Shown here: positions 8,443 through 17,309 of the stretch, one piece after another
Layout: each line of letters starts with the position of its first letter
How positions within the stretch are numbered: the stretch's first letter is position 1
Source of the DNA: Paraglaciecola marina
GTDB taxonomy: Bacteria > Pseudomonadota > Gammaproteobacteria > Enterobacterales > Alteromonadaceae
Length of the DNA stretch: 64,000 bases
Direction: 5' to 3'
Assembly (NCBI RefSeq): GCF_004360155.1
Contig: NZ_SAIS01000001.1
Span: 310,001 to 374,000, forward strand
The notes under the pieces: generated by a model
What the model saw: only the letters and a program-made list of their open reading frames with translations
Database searches by the model: none
What the model was told of the DNA's origin: nothing
Program-made: the position numbers and the translations under genes

Positions 8443-9956
8443 GTTCTACTGATAAACCAGTTTTAGAAGTTGATGAGTTAGAAAAAAGGGTTGCCGTGCT
8501 AGAGCGGAAGATAAGCCGAGAGAAAAAAGCGAGAAACATAGCGGAGAATAAGTTAGAACAGTACTCACTAGAAATTTATCAAACTAATGAGTCTTTAAAA
8601 AAAGCGTTAGCGTCATCTACGAAAAAACAAAAGGAGCTAGAATATTTAGGGCGTGCCTCTAGTTATGTGGGGTCAGAAATGAAACTCAACGAAATAATTG
8701 ACAATGTTGTTGAGCTTACAGGACGTTTTTGTGAGGCAGATTTCGGGTTTTATCTGGTTGCTAAAAAGGGAAACATCATACAGGAAGGACTTAACAAGGT
8801 TTGGTGTCTGAATAGGGGGTGGCAAGATAACGCTGTTTTAATAGAAGTTATTGGTAAACTCCTACCATTAGAAAATACAGAGTTATTAAACTCTTGGAAC
8901 GTTTTAGATATTGACTACTTTCCCAGCAACGCTGGACAAGCCCTTAAACAAGTTTGCTATACCAATTTTGCTCTCGCTGGCGGCAAAGTCGGTTGGTTGG
9001 CAATACTAAATAGCCATAGTGTTGTAGAGCCTGATGTTCTATCTGTACTCAATACAGCTAGAGAGCATTTGTTAAGTGGTATCAGCAGGCGGTTGACTGA
9101 TTTGCGTATTTTAAAACGAAACTTGCAACTTCAAGAATCCTTAGAAAAACTAGAGAATGCACGAAAGCAATTGATCCAGTCTGAAAAAATGGCTTCTCTA
9201 GGGCAGCTGGCTGCAGGGGTAGCCCATGAAATTAATAATCCTGTTGCTTTTATTCGCTCAAATATGGAGGTGCTTCAAGATTATTTAAAGGACTACAAGT
9301 TATTGCATGAAGATTTGAAAAAGATTACATACAGCAGTAAAACTTTAAGTACTGAGGTGTTTAAAGAGGCTTTTGAAAAAATTGATATAGATTACATAGA
9401 TGAAGACTCAGTCGAATTACTCCAATCAAATATTGAAGGTTTAATAAGAGTTAAGGATATAGTTGATAACCTTAAGAGCTTTTCCCATTCAGGTAGTGAG
9501 GAGTTAACACCTATATATATTGCTGAGTGTGTTGATGCCGCATTAAAAGTAACCGGTAATGCTTTCAAGTACGAGCATCAAATTGATAATCAGGTAAGCG
9601 AGTTGAATCTTACTGTTCTTGGGAATCTCGGCCAATTACAACAAGTGTTTGTTAACTTGTTTGTTAATGCCGCTTATGCGATGGAAGCAGGGGGGGAATT
9701 GACTATTTCTCATTCCAGTTCAGAGGAAAAGGTTGTCATTCATATAACTGATACAGGCCAAGGCATGGACAAAGAAACAGTTAGTCAACTATTTACTCCG
9801 TTTTTTACCACTAAGCCCGTCGGTGTAGGAACCGGGTTGGGCTTGTCTGTATCTTACGCTATTCTCGAAGCTCACAATGCACAAGTCACAGTAGATTCTG
9901 AGGTTGGGGTTGGGACTACTTTTAATTTGTCATTTCCTACAATAACTCAGCAGTAG
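8439..9956 (+). CDS. hnoK: H-NOX-associated cytosolic sensor histidine kinase
   Basis: The 505-aa protein has an N-terminal coiled coil (about residues 8-70), a GAF-like sensory region (about 75-215), a second helix leading into the dimerisation domain with phosphoacceptor His263 in GVAHEINNP, and an HATPase domain with NLFVNAAYAM, DTGQGMD and GTGLGLS boxes. No membrane segment is present. Translation starts at a TTG (8439) that overlaps the H-NOX stop, so the pair is coupled. In the Shewanella system, NO-bound H-NOX inhibits autophosphorylation of HnoK, which feeds several response regulators. The gene ends convergently, overlapping the HnoD-like gene by 20 bases. Confidence 0.93.
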   Translation: MSSTDKPVLEVDELEKRVAVLERKISREKKARNIAENKLEQYSLEIYQTNESLKKALASSTKKQKELEYLGRASSYVGSEMKLNEIIDNVVELTGRFCEADFGFYLVAKKGNIIQEGLNKVWCLNRGWQDNAVLIEVIGKLLPLENTELLNSWNVLDIDYFPSNAGQALKQVCYTNFALAGGKVGWLAILNSHSVVEPDVLSVLNTAREHLLSGISRRLTDLRILKRNLQLQESLEKLENARKQLIQSEKMASLGQLAAGVAHEINNPVAFIRSNMEVLQDYLKDYKLLHEDLKKITYSSKTLSTEVFKEAFEKIDIDYIDEDSVELLQSNIEGLIRVKDIVDNLKSFSHSGSEELTPIYIAECVDAALKVTGNAFKYEHQIDNQVSELNLTVLGNLGQLQQVFVNLFVNAAYAMEAGGELTISHSSSEEKVVIHITDTGQGMDKETVSQLFTPFFTTKPVGVGTGLGLSVSYAILEAHNAQVTVDSEVGVGTTFNLSFPTITQQ

Positions 9957-11244
9957 CGGTTTGACTATCTTCAACTATTAAAGACAAAGGCTCGGTTTGA
10001 CTTTTTTCGAATTGTACCAACTTGGTTATGGTTTTTTCAGTAAAAACGTGACCTTTAGGTAAGACTAAAATATGAGCATCATTAAATATATTACTTTTTA
10101 ATGTCATACCAACTTTTAGTGCATGTGAAGGGATAGGCTTTTCGATAAACTCATCAGAGGCAATGTTAGGGGTATTTAATAAGACTTCTAAAATTTGAGG
10201 GTCATATCGCGTACCTAAAAACTTCTTCATACTAAGTCTAACTTCCGTCTCTTCCATTTTTTCTGGTGTAATACGACCCATAGAGTATCGCCAATAATCT
10301 CTTGCCACAGATAGTATCTTTGCCCCAATTGGAATTTGAGTGTCAACCAGTTGGTTGGGGCCACTGCCATTAAAATACTCAAATTGACAAGTAATGATAT
10401 CTGATACTTCTTGCAGGTGAGTGGCTGGACTAAGAATTAACTGGGCTATCTTTGTCTGGTCAATATATTCTTTTTTCTGGTTGAAATTAAGTTCGTCAAA
10501 AGGTTTACTGTAGATGGCTGTATCTAAACCAAGCAAGCCAATTTCACACAGCAAGGCTGCAAACGTTACGTTTTCTACCTCTTCTTTCGATAGCTTAAGG
10601 TGCTCCGCTAAATTTTTTGCCAACAAACTAACACTATTAGCAAAACTTCCACTTAGGTTAGGGTTGATACTAATTAAATTGTATAGCACTTTCTGGGTGG
10701 CTTCGTTGTTATGCTCAATACGTTTCAAGGCTAGTTGTATTTGCTTCGTCCTTAATTGAATCTTACCTTCTAAGTTTTGATTCTGCTCTTTGAGTTTCGC
10801 ATTTTGTAGCTTAATCAGTTTCTCTAATTTAGCATTTTCGTTTTTAAGCCTAACGTTAGACAAACCTTCATCTATGGCTTGAATTATTTCTTGGTTTTCC
10901 CACGGTTTTTGAAGGTATCGGTGTATTTTTCCTTTATTAACAGCCTCTATTGTGGATTCCATATCAGAGTAACCTGTTAACAGAATGCGGTAAGTCTCTG
11001 GATACTTAGTAGCGACTTTTTCTAATAAAGCTGCGCCTGACATCTCTGGCATTTTCATGTCAGATATAATTAATTGGACTTTGTGCTTTTCCATTAATTC
11101 TAAAGCTATCGAACCACTTTCAGCTAATAATAGTTGAAAGTTTTGCTTGTATAGTAAGCGTTTCATCGACTTAAGAATATTTAACTCATCATCCACACAT
11201 AGCACAGTCATAGGCGGTGTTTCTATTGCTTTATCATTGCTCAT
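9937..11244 (-). CDS. hnoD: Response regulator with degenerate HD-GYP domain (HnoD-like)
   Basis: An N-terminal receiver domain (residues 12-130, phosphoacceptor Asp62 in ISDMKMPEMSG) is joined by a coiled coil (about 135-185) to an HD-GYP-like domain. The metal-binding and signature residues of that domain are gone: the HD pair reads CE (AALLCEIGLLGLD), the HHE position reads CQFE, and the GYP position reads SGPNQ. It should therefore not hydrolyse c-di-GMP. In Shewanella oneidensis, HnoD is exactly such a degenerate HD-GYP regulator and acts as an allosteric inhibitor of the EAL protein HnoB; I infer the same role here. It overlaps the upstream kinase gene by 11 bases. Confidence 0.85.
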   Translation of the reverse strand: MSNDKAIETPPMTVLCVDDELNILKSMKRLLYKQNFQLLLAESGSIALELMEKHKVQLIISDMKMPEMSGAALLEKVATKYPETYRILLTGYSDMESTIEAVNKGKIHRYLQKPWENQEIIQAIDEGLSNVRLKNENAKLEKLIKLQNAKLKEQNQNLEGKIQLRTKQIQLALKRIEHNNEATQKVLYNLISINPNLSGSFANSVSLLAKNLAEHLKLSKEEVENVTFAALLCEIGLLGLDTAIYSKPFDELNFNQKKEYIDQTKIAQLILSPATHLQEVSDIITCQFEYFNGSGPNQLVDTQIPIGAKILSVARDYWRYSMGRITPEKMEETEVRLSMKKFLGTRYDPQILEVLLNTPNIASDEFIEKPIPSHALKVGMTLKSNIFNDAHILVLPKGHVFTEKTITKLVQFEKSQTEPLSLIVEDSQTATAELL

Positions 11245-12898
11245 TGGATGTCTCCATCAGTTGTTTATTTTTGTCATCTGTTGGCAGTATGATGTTAAAA
11301 CAACTGCCCTTATTGAGTTCACTATCAACAGTTAACTCGCCTGCATGGTCTTGTATTATTCCGTAAGAAATTGAGAGTCCTAAACCGGTCCCTACGCCTT
11401 CTTTTTTAGTTGTAAAAAAAGGGTCGAATAGTTTGTCTATGTGTTTGGGTTCAATACCTGAGCCATTGTCCGCAATAGATACTATTACATAATTATTTTT
11501 ATAAAGTGAGGTGACTGTTATCTTGCCATTCTCATGAATTGCTTGCCCTGCATTAATCAATAAGTTTGTAAGGACCTGTATGATTTTCCCCACGTTAATG
11601 AAGACTTTCGGAACAGAGTTCAATTGTTTTTCAATAGTGCAATGGTATTTGAGTTGACCGCTCACCATGTTTAGGGTCGTGTTTAAGCATGTGTTTATAT
11701 CAAACCACTGTTTTTCATCTGAGCCAGCCCGTGAAAACTGCTTTAAATCCTTAACTATACTTTTAACTCTTGCTAGCCCCTGAATTGACTCATCTATAAG
11801 GTCCTGAGTATCTTGGTTTATATAAGTGAGCTCCGCATCTTGCACAGACGTTAGCAGTTTATTTATTTGTAATACATGTGTTTCAGAGATTGAGTTAGGT
11901 GAAAGAGTCAATAATTGCTCACTTATAAGTCGGTATGTTTCAATATAGTCTTTAAGTGTATTTAAATTGCTGGTAACAAACGCAATAGGGTTGTTGATTT
12001 CGTGTGCAACGCCTGCGGCGAGTAATCCTACTGATGCCATTTTTTCAGCTTGAATAAGTTGCTGTTGGGCTTCGTGAAGTTCTTGGTTGGACTTTTCTAA
12101 CTGATTGTTGCGTTCATAAAGTAATGATGTACGTTCAATCACTTTTCCTTCTAACGTACGATTGAGTGTTTCAAGTTCATATTGATATTTTTCTTTACGT
12201 TTATGTTCCCTTTCTAAACTTGTCACTAGTTTATTGAAAGCCTCTGCAACTTCACTCAATTCATCATTGCCGGTTACCTCTATCTTAGAGTGTGAATATT
12301 CACCACCAGTAACATTTTTAGAGATGCTTCTTGCGGCTTGCCTTAAACCTTGCAATTTTTTGGTTAGATAAGTTCCTAACACGAAAGAAAACAGTGAAAC
12401 TAAAAACATTTCAATTAAGGCAATACCACTGGTCCATTTTTGAATTTTTTGAATTGACTGTTCTATGCTACTAATATCAATACCTAGTTGTACTTGACCG
12501 TATATATGTTCTGCTTCGCTAATTAATGTGTAGCTATCAAATATACCATCAGAGACTAAATCTAACTCTTCGTCTACACTGAATTTAGAGGATAGTAGTT
12601 TTGCTCTCCCAGCTTGTGCCAGTATTTGATTATCACTGTTTATTACTCTCACGTAACCAATATCAGGATTTTTTATTAGTTCGTTGCAATAAACCTCGAG
12701 TGAAGCCAGATCATAGGATAACACTGCGTCTTTTGCTGTGGTTGCAAATAGGGTGGTGATAGTCGACGCTCGCTTTACTAGCCCATCGTTCAATGTCGTA
12801 CGCATAAAATCAACGGCTGTTAATACTAGAAGTAGTAATAAACTTGCTTCAATAACGGCAATACCTAAGATTGTTTTGTTACGTAATGACAGTTGCAT
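11234..12898 (-). CDS. Membrane sensor histidine kinase, paired with a PhnD-like protein
   Basis: The 554-aa protein has a first membrane segment at about residues 9-32, a periplasmic domain of about 120 residues, a second membrane segment at about 157-180, a HAMP domain (to about 235), a coiled coil, the phosphoacceptor His299 in GVAHEINNP, and an HATPase domain with DNGSGIE and GTGLGLS. The dimerisation and catalytic parts closely resemble those of the H-NOX kinase at 8439 (EKMAS-G-LAAGVAHEINNP-AF in both), which suggests that they share response-regulator partners. The PhnD-like gene lies 11 bases upstream and the HnoD-like gene overlaps downstream, so the order sensor-kinase-regulator forms one unit. 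Confidence 0.92.
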   Translation of the reverse strand: MQLSLRNKTILGIAVIEASLLLLLVLTAVDFMRTTLNDGLVKRASTITTLFATTAKDAVLSYDLASLEVYCNELIKNPDIGYVRVINSDNQILAQAGRAKLLSSKFSVDEELDLVSDGIFDSYTLISEAEHIYGQVQLGIDISSIEQSIQKIQKWTSGIALIEMFLVSLFSFVLGTYLTKKLQGLRQAARSISKNVTGGEYSHSKIEVTGNDELSEVAEAFNKLVTSLEREHKRKEKYQYELETLNRTLEGKVIERTSLLYERNNQLEKSNQELHEAQQQLIQAEKMASVGLLAAGVAHEINNPIAFVTSNLNTLKDYIETYRLISEQLLTLSPNSISETHVLQINKLLTSVQDAELTYINQDTQDLIDESIQGLARVKSIVKDLKQFSRAGSDEKQWFDINTCLNTTLNMVSGQLKYHCTIEKQLNSVPKVFINVGKIIQVLTNLLINAGQAIHENGKITVTSLYKNNYVIVSIADNGSGIEPKHIDKLFDPFFTTKKEGVGTGLGLSISYGIIQDHAGELTVDSELNKGSCFNIILPTDDKNKQLMETSNEQ

Positions 12899-12909
12899 TA
12901 TCAGTCCAT

Positions 12910-13737
12910 TTATTTCGGTACATTTGTACCCATAAGTGTTTCAAGTTTTAAGGATCTTACATCGTCCCAGTCATCATTTGTTGCGGTATCAATACCCTTA
13001 AAATTAATAGACTTTAGTAACTCTTTACCTTGAATATTATTGTTTAACTCCAATAGCGCACTGAGTATTTTTTGCTTCGATGTGTCGCTAACTTTTGGGT
13101 TAACGGCAATTGCATGAGGGGTATAGCCTTGGGTTTCCCAAATAGTGATTAGTTGCGATTTTACACCTTCAGACATATTGTTTAAGGTGCGTTTTATTCC
13201 CCCTCCTGCTGGGAAAAAGCCTTTTGATACGTTGAGATAGACCGAGTCATGGGAAGAGACATAGCTAGGCGTAAATGAAATTCCATGCCTTTTTAATTCG
13301 GCTATGGGTAAAATGCTTGCTGCAAATGCTGCAGGAGCAGGAAAAGCTAAATGAGCTCCCTCCAAATCTTCAATTGTATTGATATTGCTACCAACTTTAG
13401 CAACGATCACACCTTTAATTGTTTTTCCCTGTTGTTTCGCGATGGCCAAATATCCTGATTGTTTATTAAATACTACATAATGATAGGGATTCATGTAGGC
13501 GATATCATAAGCACCCTCTGCTAGCCTTTGCTCGAAAGTTGGAATGTCTCGTGCTGTAATAAACTTAACGTTAATGCCACTCGTTTCGCTAATTCGTTGT
13601 AAAATGGGTGTCCATAAAGTAGCGAGTCGTTTTGCAGATTGCTGAGGTACAATACCAAATGTCAATGTCTCTCCATGAGCTATGGTGACAAGGGGGCTGC
13701 TAACTAATAAGCTAAAAAGTAGTAAAATTTTCAACAT
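12910..13737 (-). CDS. PhnD-like periplasmic binding protein (kinase-linked)
   Basis: A signal peptide covers about residues 1-22 (ending TIAHGE). The rest is a PhnD/phosphonate-phosphite-type substrate-binding fold: LTFGIVPQQSAKRLATLWTPIL, YDIAYMNPYHYVVF, the LAFPAPAAFAASILP ligand loop, and HDSVYLNVSKGFFPAGGGIKRTL. No ABC permease or ATPase gene is nearby; instead it is 11 bases upstream of a membrane histidine kinase. I infer that it acts as a periplasmic ligand sensor presenting a signal to that kinase rather than as a transporter subunit. The ligand is unknown; PhnD-like sensors are known for phosphonates, phosphite and other small anions. Confidence 0.85.
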   Translation of the reverse strand: MLKILLLFSLLVSSPLVTIAHGETLTFGIVPQQSAKRLATLWTPILQRISETSGINVKFITARDIPTFEQRLAEGAYDIAYMNPYHYVVFNKQSGYLAIAKQQGKTIKGVIVAKVGSNINTIEDLEGAHLAFPAPAAFAASILPIAELKRHGISFTPSYVSSHDSVYLNVSKGFFPAGGGIKRTLNNMSEGVKSQLITIWETQGYTPHAIAVNPKVSDTSKQKILSALLELNNNIQGKELLKSINFKGIDTATNDDWDDVRSLKLETLMGTNVPK

Positions 13738-13761
13738 ATTGGTACCTCTTTTAAGAAATAG

Positions 13762-14325
13762 TTATTGGGTGAGCTGATTTACAATACTTAATAAGTGTTC
13801 TTTATCAAAAGGCTTAGATATTGCTGCATTGGCGCCGAGTGTTATGGCTTTATCTAGGCTGTCTTGATTAAGTGCAGAAATCACTAATATTTTTAAATGA
13901 CTAAACTCTTCTTGTTTTCTTAGGTGCTGTAATAATTCAAAACCATTTAGGCCAGGCATACTTAAATCTAAAGTCATTAATGCGGGTTGTCGCTGCATTA
14001 ATTTACTACCCGCTAAAAAGCCATTAACTGCTGTATCACATTCAAAACCAGCATTTTTCAAAACACGTTTAATGGCACTCGCCATATTTTCATCATCGTC
14101 AACAACTAAAATCGTTTTGTTATCTGGTAAGAAGTCTTCAGGTATAGGCATGTTATTCTCTTTGAGAAATATCAAAAAGTCTTCAACTGTTACTCGGTTA
14201 TTACCTCTACCTGGTAGTTTGTAACCTTTTAAACTACCTTTATCTATCCATCGAATGACTGTTCGCAAATTGACGTCGCAATATTGCGCTATGTCACCTG
14301 TTGTTAGTGATTTAGCCTTGGTCAT
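13762..14325 (-). CDS. hnoC: HTH-receiver transcriptional regulator (HnoC-like)
   Basis: The order of domains is inverted compared with ordinary response regulators. An excisionase/MerR-like helix-turn-helix comes first (residues 7-55, TGDIAQYCDVNLRTVIRWIDKG), followed by a receiver domain (70-187) with the acidic pair DDD at 76-78, phosphoacceptor Asp120 in TLDLSMPG, and SKPF with the conserved Lys. Shewanella HnoC is a receiver-HTH repressor whose binding is relieved by phosphorylation, and it controls the hno genes. By position and architecture this is the equivalent. It heads the minus-strand operon, 24 bases upstream of the PhnD-like gene, and shares a divergent promoter region with the OMP-hnoB genes. 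Confidence 0.82.
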   Translation of the reverse strand: MTKAKSLTTGDIAQYCDVNLRTVIRWIDKGSLKGYKLPGRGNNRVTVEDFLIFLKENNMPIPEDFLPDNKTILVVDDDENMASAIKRVLKNAGFECDTAVNGFLAGSKLMQRQPALMTLDLSMPGLNGFELLQHLRKQEEFSHLKILVISALNQDSLDKAITLGANAAISKPFDKEHLLSIVNQLTQ

Positions 14326-14366
14326 GAATACTACTCCTAAATTTTATTTGATAATTATAACATAAC

Positions 14367-14415
14367 GTATAATTGAGACATATATGACTAAAGTATAATA
14401 TACGACATTTGTGAC
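14367..14415. promoter_or_regulatory. Imperfect direct repeat, candidate HnoC operator
   Basis: In the 153-base divergent region, a 22-base element at 14367-14388 (GTATAATT, then GAGACATATATGAC) recurs as a 23-base element at 14393-14415 (GTATAATA, then TACGACATTTGTGAC). The start-to-start distance is 26 bp. The cores GACATATATGAC and GACATTTGTGAC are 27 bp apart. The position between the HnoC-like gene and the divergent operon suits an autoregulatory operator; this is inference. Confidence 0.45.
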
Positions 14416-14478
14416 AATTGCTATATTTGCGTCATCCTATAAAACTCCTTCAATACAACGGTTGAGACGGTTAGCGAA

Positions 14479-15510
14479 ATGAAGAAACTTTATCTATTGA
14501 TTGCTTTAAGTTTTTTGTGTGTACAAAGTACACAAGCCATAGAGCTGTCTACCAATGTACTGTTGCGGTATGAAAATGAAACGGGTCAAACTAACTTAGC
14601 ACCAAGAAAAAGGTTACGAATGATTGCTTCTGTAGGCGCAAACTACAGACTAAATAATAATGTTATATTCATGAGTCAGGTAAGAACTGGCTTAAAAAAT
14701 AATCAGAACGTTCCTGCTATAACCTTACATCAAATTACGAATAACCCCAGTGGCGACAAAGATATATATGTGTCACGAGCATTTACCAAATTTACTTTTG
14801 ATAAAGTGTCTGTAATTGCAGGGAAAATTCCGTGGAAGTCCAAACAAGTAACTGATTTATTTTGGGATAGGCACTTAAACCCAATTGGGGTGCACTTTGA
14901 TTATGATTTTGCAGAAAACCAGCGCTTAACCTTTGCCACCTTTAAACCTTTAGATGGCGCATCAAGTACAGTCGGCCATATGTCACTTATTCAATATTCG
15001 AGGCAATTATCTACTCACCTAGGAAAAATCACTTTATCGCCCTGGCTAGTTGATTACAGAGGCGAGGCTGGCGCTAGTTACGCTACCAAAGATACGCAGT
15101 TTAATAATCAGTTTATCCGCTTTTCTGGCGCTATGACGTTCAATGATTTTCAAATCGGAGCCGACTTGGGATGGTCAACGAAGCGCGTACCAAATTCTGT
15201 ATATGAGCAATTTTCTAAGCAAAGGTTCAGCTATGTATTCAAGTTTAGTAAAGGCGCATTACAGCATGTAGGTAGTTATTTAACGGAACTCAAATATTTA
15301 CATGTTGAGCGCTTTTCTGTGGTGACTGAATTTGCACAAAATGCGTCTAGTCGATTCGCTACAGGCAACTATAAAGGATGGGATTTGCGGATTCGACATA
15401 GACTGACAAATAACCTTTGGATTGGTTCTCGGCTTTCGAAAACCAAGCGTTTAGTTGGATCGCCTGAGCAGAGTGTGCGATTCAGAATAGAAACAAAACT
15501 TTCATTTTAG
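14479..15510 (+). CDS. Putative outer-membrane beta-barrel protein
   Basis: I do not recognise a named family. The 343-aa product has a clear signal peptide (residues 1-20, ending STQA). The mature sequence alternates polar and hydrophobic or aromatic residues in short strands and ends in Phe (ETKLSF), as outer-membrane barrels do. Segments such as FTKFTFDKVSVIAGKIPWK and HLNPIGVHFDYDF resemble porin strands and loops. It lies 24 bases upstream of the REC-EAL gene and is almost certainly co-transcribed with it. It might be a porin linked to the ligand seen by the PhnD-like protein, but the sequence does not show this. Confidence 0.7.
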   Translation: MKKLYLLIALSFLCVQSTQAIELSTNVLLRYENETGQTNLAPRKRLRMIASVGANYRLNNNVIFMSQVRTGLKNNQNVPAITLHQITNNPSGDKDIYVSRAFTKFTFDKVSVIAGKIPWKSKQVTDLFWDRHLNPIGVHFDYDFAENQRLTFATFKPLDGASSTVGHMSLIQYSRQLSTHLGKITLSPWLVDYRGEAGASYATKDTQFNNQFIRFSGAMTFNDFQIGADLGWSTKRVPNSVYEQFSKQRFSYVFKFSKGALQHVGSYLTELKYLHVERFSVVTEFAQNASSRFATGNYKGWDLRIRHRLTNNLWIGSRLSKTKRLVGSPEQSVRFRIETKLSF

Positions 15511-15534
15511 TATTCATTTTTTGGAGCATTTTTG

Positions 15535-17289
15535 ATGTTAAATATGTCACAACAACCAGCCATATATAACCCTGTGTTACAAGACCGTAGCCTACTTGTT
15601 GTAGATGATGAAGAAAATATATTAAAGGCAATACAGCGTAGCTTTAAACATACCAAATACCGAGTATATACTGCTAGTAGTGCTGAAGAAGCTCTAAAGA
15701 TGCTGGAATTACATGATGTACAAGTTGTTCTTTCTGACTTTAGAATGCCAGAAGTTAATGGTGGAGCTTTAGTGAAAGATGTTCAGCTACAACACCCAGA
15801 TATTGTTTCTATGATTTTAACTGGACAAGCTGACTTCCACGCTGCTGTCGATGTTCTGAACTCAGGAGCAGCCTACAAATTTTTGTCCAAGCCATGGAAC
15901 AATAAAGAGTTGATTGAAGAAGTTGACCAAGCTTTTGATGAATATCAACAGCGTTTTATAGCTAAGTCAAAAGAACATATAACTCAGCAATATGTAAAGC
16001 CTGAGCGTGTACTGTTTGACCGAGCAGCTGAACACTTATTGCTTCAGAATGAAAAGTTTGCTGTAGCTTCTATTATTGTATCGGACTTGTCTTTACTTGA
16101 TTGTTATTGGCAGCAGCATGAACCAAACACCTCCATCCTTAGTTCAGTTGAGAGTATTATTAGCACTTATTTATCACCAAGCTGTGAAGTCTTTGAGGTG
16201 GATGTTGATCAACTTCTTGTAATCATTCCCGAAAGTGAATGTAATGCTAATTTACATGATAGTTTAGTTGTCTTAGGCGAGGCTTTGTCTTTAACATGTG
16301 GGGTTGACAAATTACATCCTAAGCTTGCTAGTCAGCTAGCTTATGCTGAATCTCCGTTTGAGGGCTCTAATATTGCTCAGTTAGTGCATTCAATTAGAAA
16401 CATATCTAACAGTGATTACGTTGAGCATTTGACTAAAGGTCAAAACTCAGATGTCATTAGGTTAGATGCCGCGCACTTGGCCCAAAAGAAACGTAAACAA
16501 ACTATTCAAAACAGTATTCAACAGGCTATTAGTTCCAATCAATTTTGCTTGTATTTCCAACCTAAAGTGAATTTAAGTAATGGAATCGTTGAGCGAGCTG
16601 AGGTGCTTATGCGCTGGGAGCATTCATCTTTAGGTTGGGTGTCACCTGAGGAGTTTATTAGTCTTAGTGAGTTAGATGGGCAAATTGAAAAAATAGGTAC
16701 TTGGCTATTTAAAAAGAGTATTGCGGATTTAGTAACCTTGCGTAAACAATATGGTGATAAGGTGAGTCTGGCAATAAATGTTTCGCCTCGACAGCTACAA
16801 ACTAGCCAGATAGTAGAAGAGTTTACTTATTTGCTCCAAGAAACAGGCCTTTCCCCTGAGTGTATTGAACTTGAGATCACTGAAGGCTGTGTAATTGATG
16901 ACCTTGAACAGACAGGAAAAATTCTTTGGGAACTCAAGGATTTAGGTTTACGAATTGCTATAGATGATTTTGGGTCTGGTTATGCTTCATTCGCTTATTT
17001 GTCTAAGTTACCAGTGGATGTACTTAAGTTGGACAAGGTTTTAATCGATGATTTAGAAACAAATAACGATATGACTGATATGCTAAAAAGCATAATAGAT
17101 TTATGTGGACGTATGCGAATAGAAGTCGTGGCTGAAGGAGTAGAAAACGAGAGACAAGTTAATATGCTTAAGGAACTTGGATGTCATTATATTCAAGGTT
17201 ATGTGTATAGTCGTCCAATTACTAGAGAAAATTTTGAAAAAATATTAATAAATCAGCCTTTCATATACCCAAAAGAAGCTCACCCATAG
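15535..17289 (+). CDS. hnoB: REC-EAL cyclic-di-GMP phosphodiesterase (HnoB-like)
   Basis: An N-terminal receiver domain (about residues 18-135; Asp68 in LSDFRMPE, Lys in LSKPW) is followed by a linker region that may be a vestigial GGDEF domain (about 160-310) and an EAL domain (about 325-575). The EAL domain keeps the catalytic set: EVLMRWEH in place of EAL-R, NVSPRQL, LEITEG, IDDFGSGYAS, LKLDK, VAEGVE and QGY. It should hydrolyse c-di-GMP, in Shewanella in a phosphorylation-stimulated way under HnoK and HnoD control. I chose the ATG at 15535, eight bases after GGAG; a TTG lies directly before it at 15532. Confidence 0.92.
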   Translation: MLNMSQQPAIYNPVLQDRSLLVVDDEENILKAIQRSFKHTKYRVYTASSAEEALKMLELHDVQVVLSDFRMPEVNGGALVKDVQLQHPDIVSMILTGQADFHAAVDVLNSGAAYKFLSKPWNNKELIEEVDQAFDEYQQRFIAKSKEHITQQYVKPERVLFDRAAEHLLLQNEKFAVASIIVSDLSLLDCYWQQHEPNTSILSSVESIISTYLSPSCEVFEVDVDQLLVIIPESECNANLHDSLVVLGEALSLTCGVDKLHPKLASQLAYAESPFEGSNIAQLVHSIRNISNSDYVEHLTKGQNSDVIRLDAAHLAQKKRKQTIQNSIQQAISSNQFCLYFQPKVNLSNGIVERAEVLMRWEHSSLGWVSPEEFISLSELDGQIEKIGTWLFKKSIADLVTLRKQYGDKVSLAINVSPRQLQTSQIVEEFTYLLQETGLSPECIELEITEGCVIDDLEQTGKILWELKDLGLRIAIDDFGSGYASFAYLSKLPVDVLKLDKVLIDDLETNNDMTDMLKSIIDLCGRMRIEVVAEGVENERQVNMLKELGCHYIQGYVYSRPITRENFEKILINQPFIYPKEAHP

Positions 17290-17309
17290 GCTAGTAAAAG
17301 ACACTTGTT

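Noticed and set aside
12910-13737. Part of a phosphonate ABC transporter operon
   Set aside because: No phnC- or phnE-like gene is present; the neighbours are a kinase and regulators.
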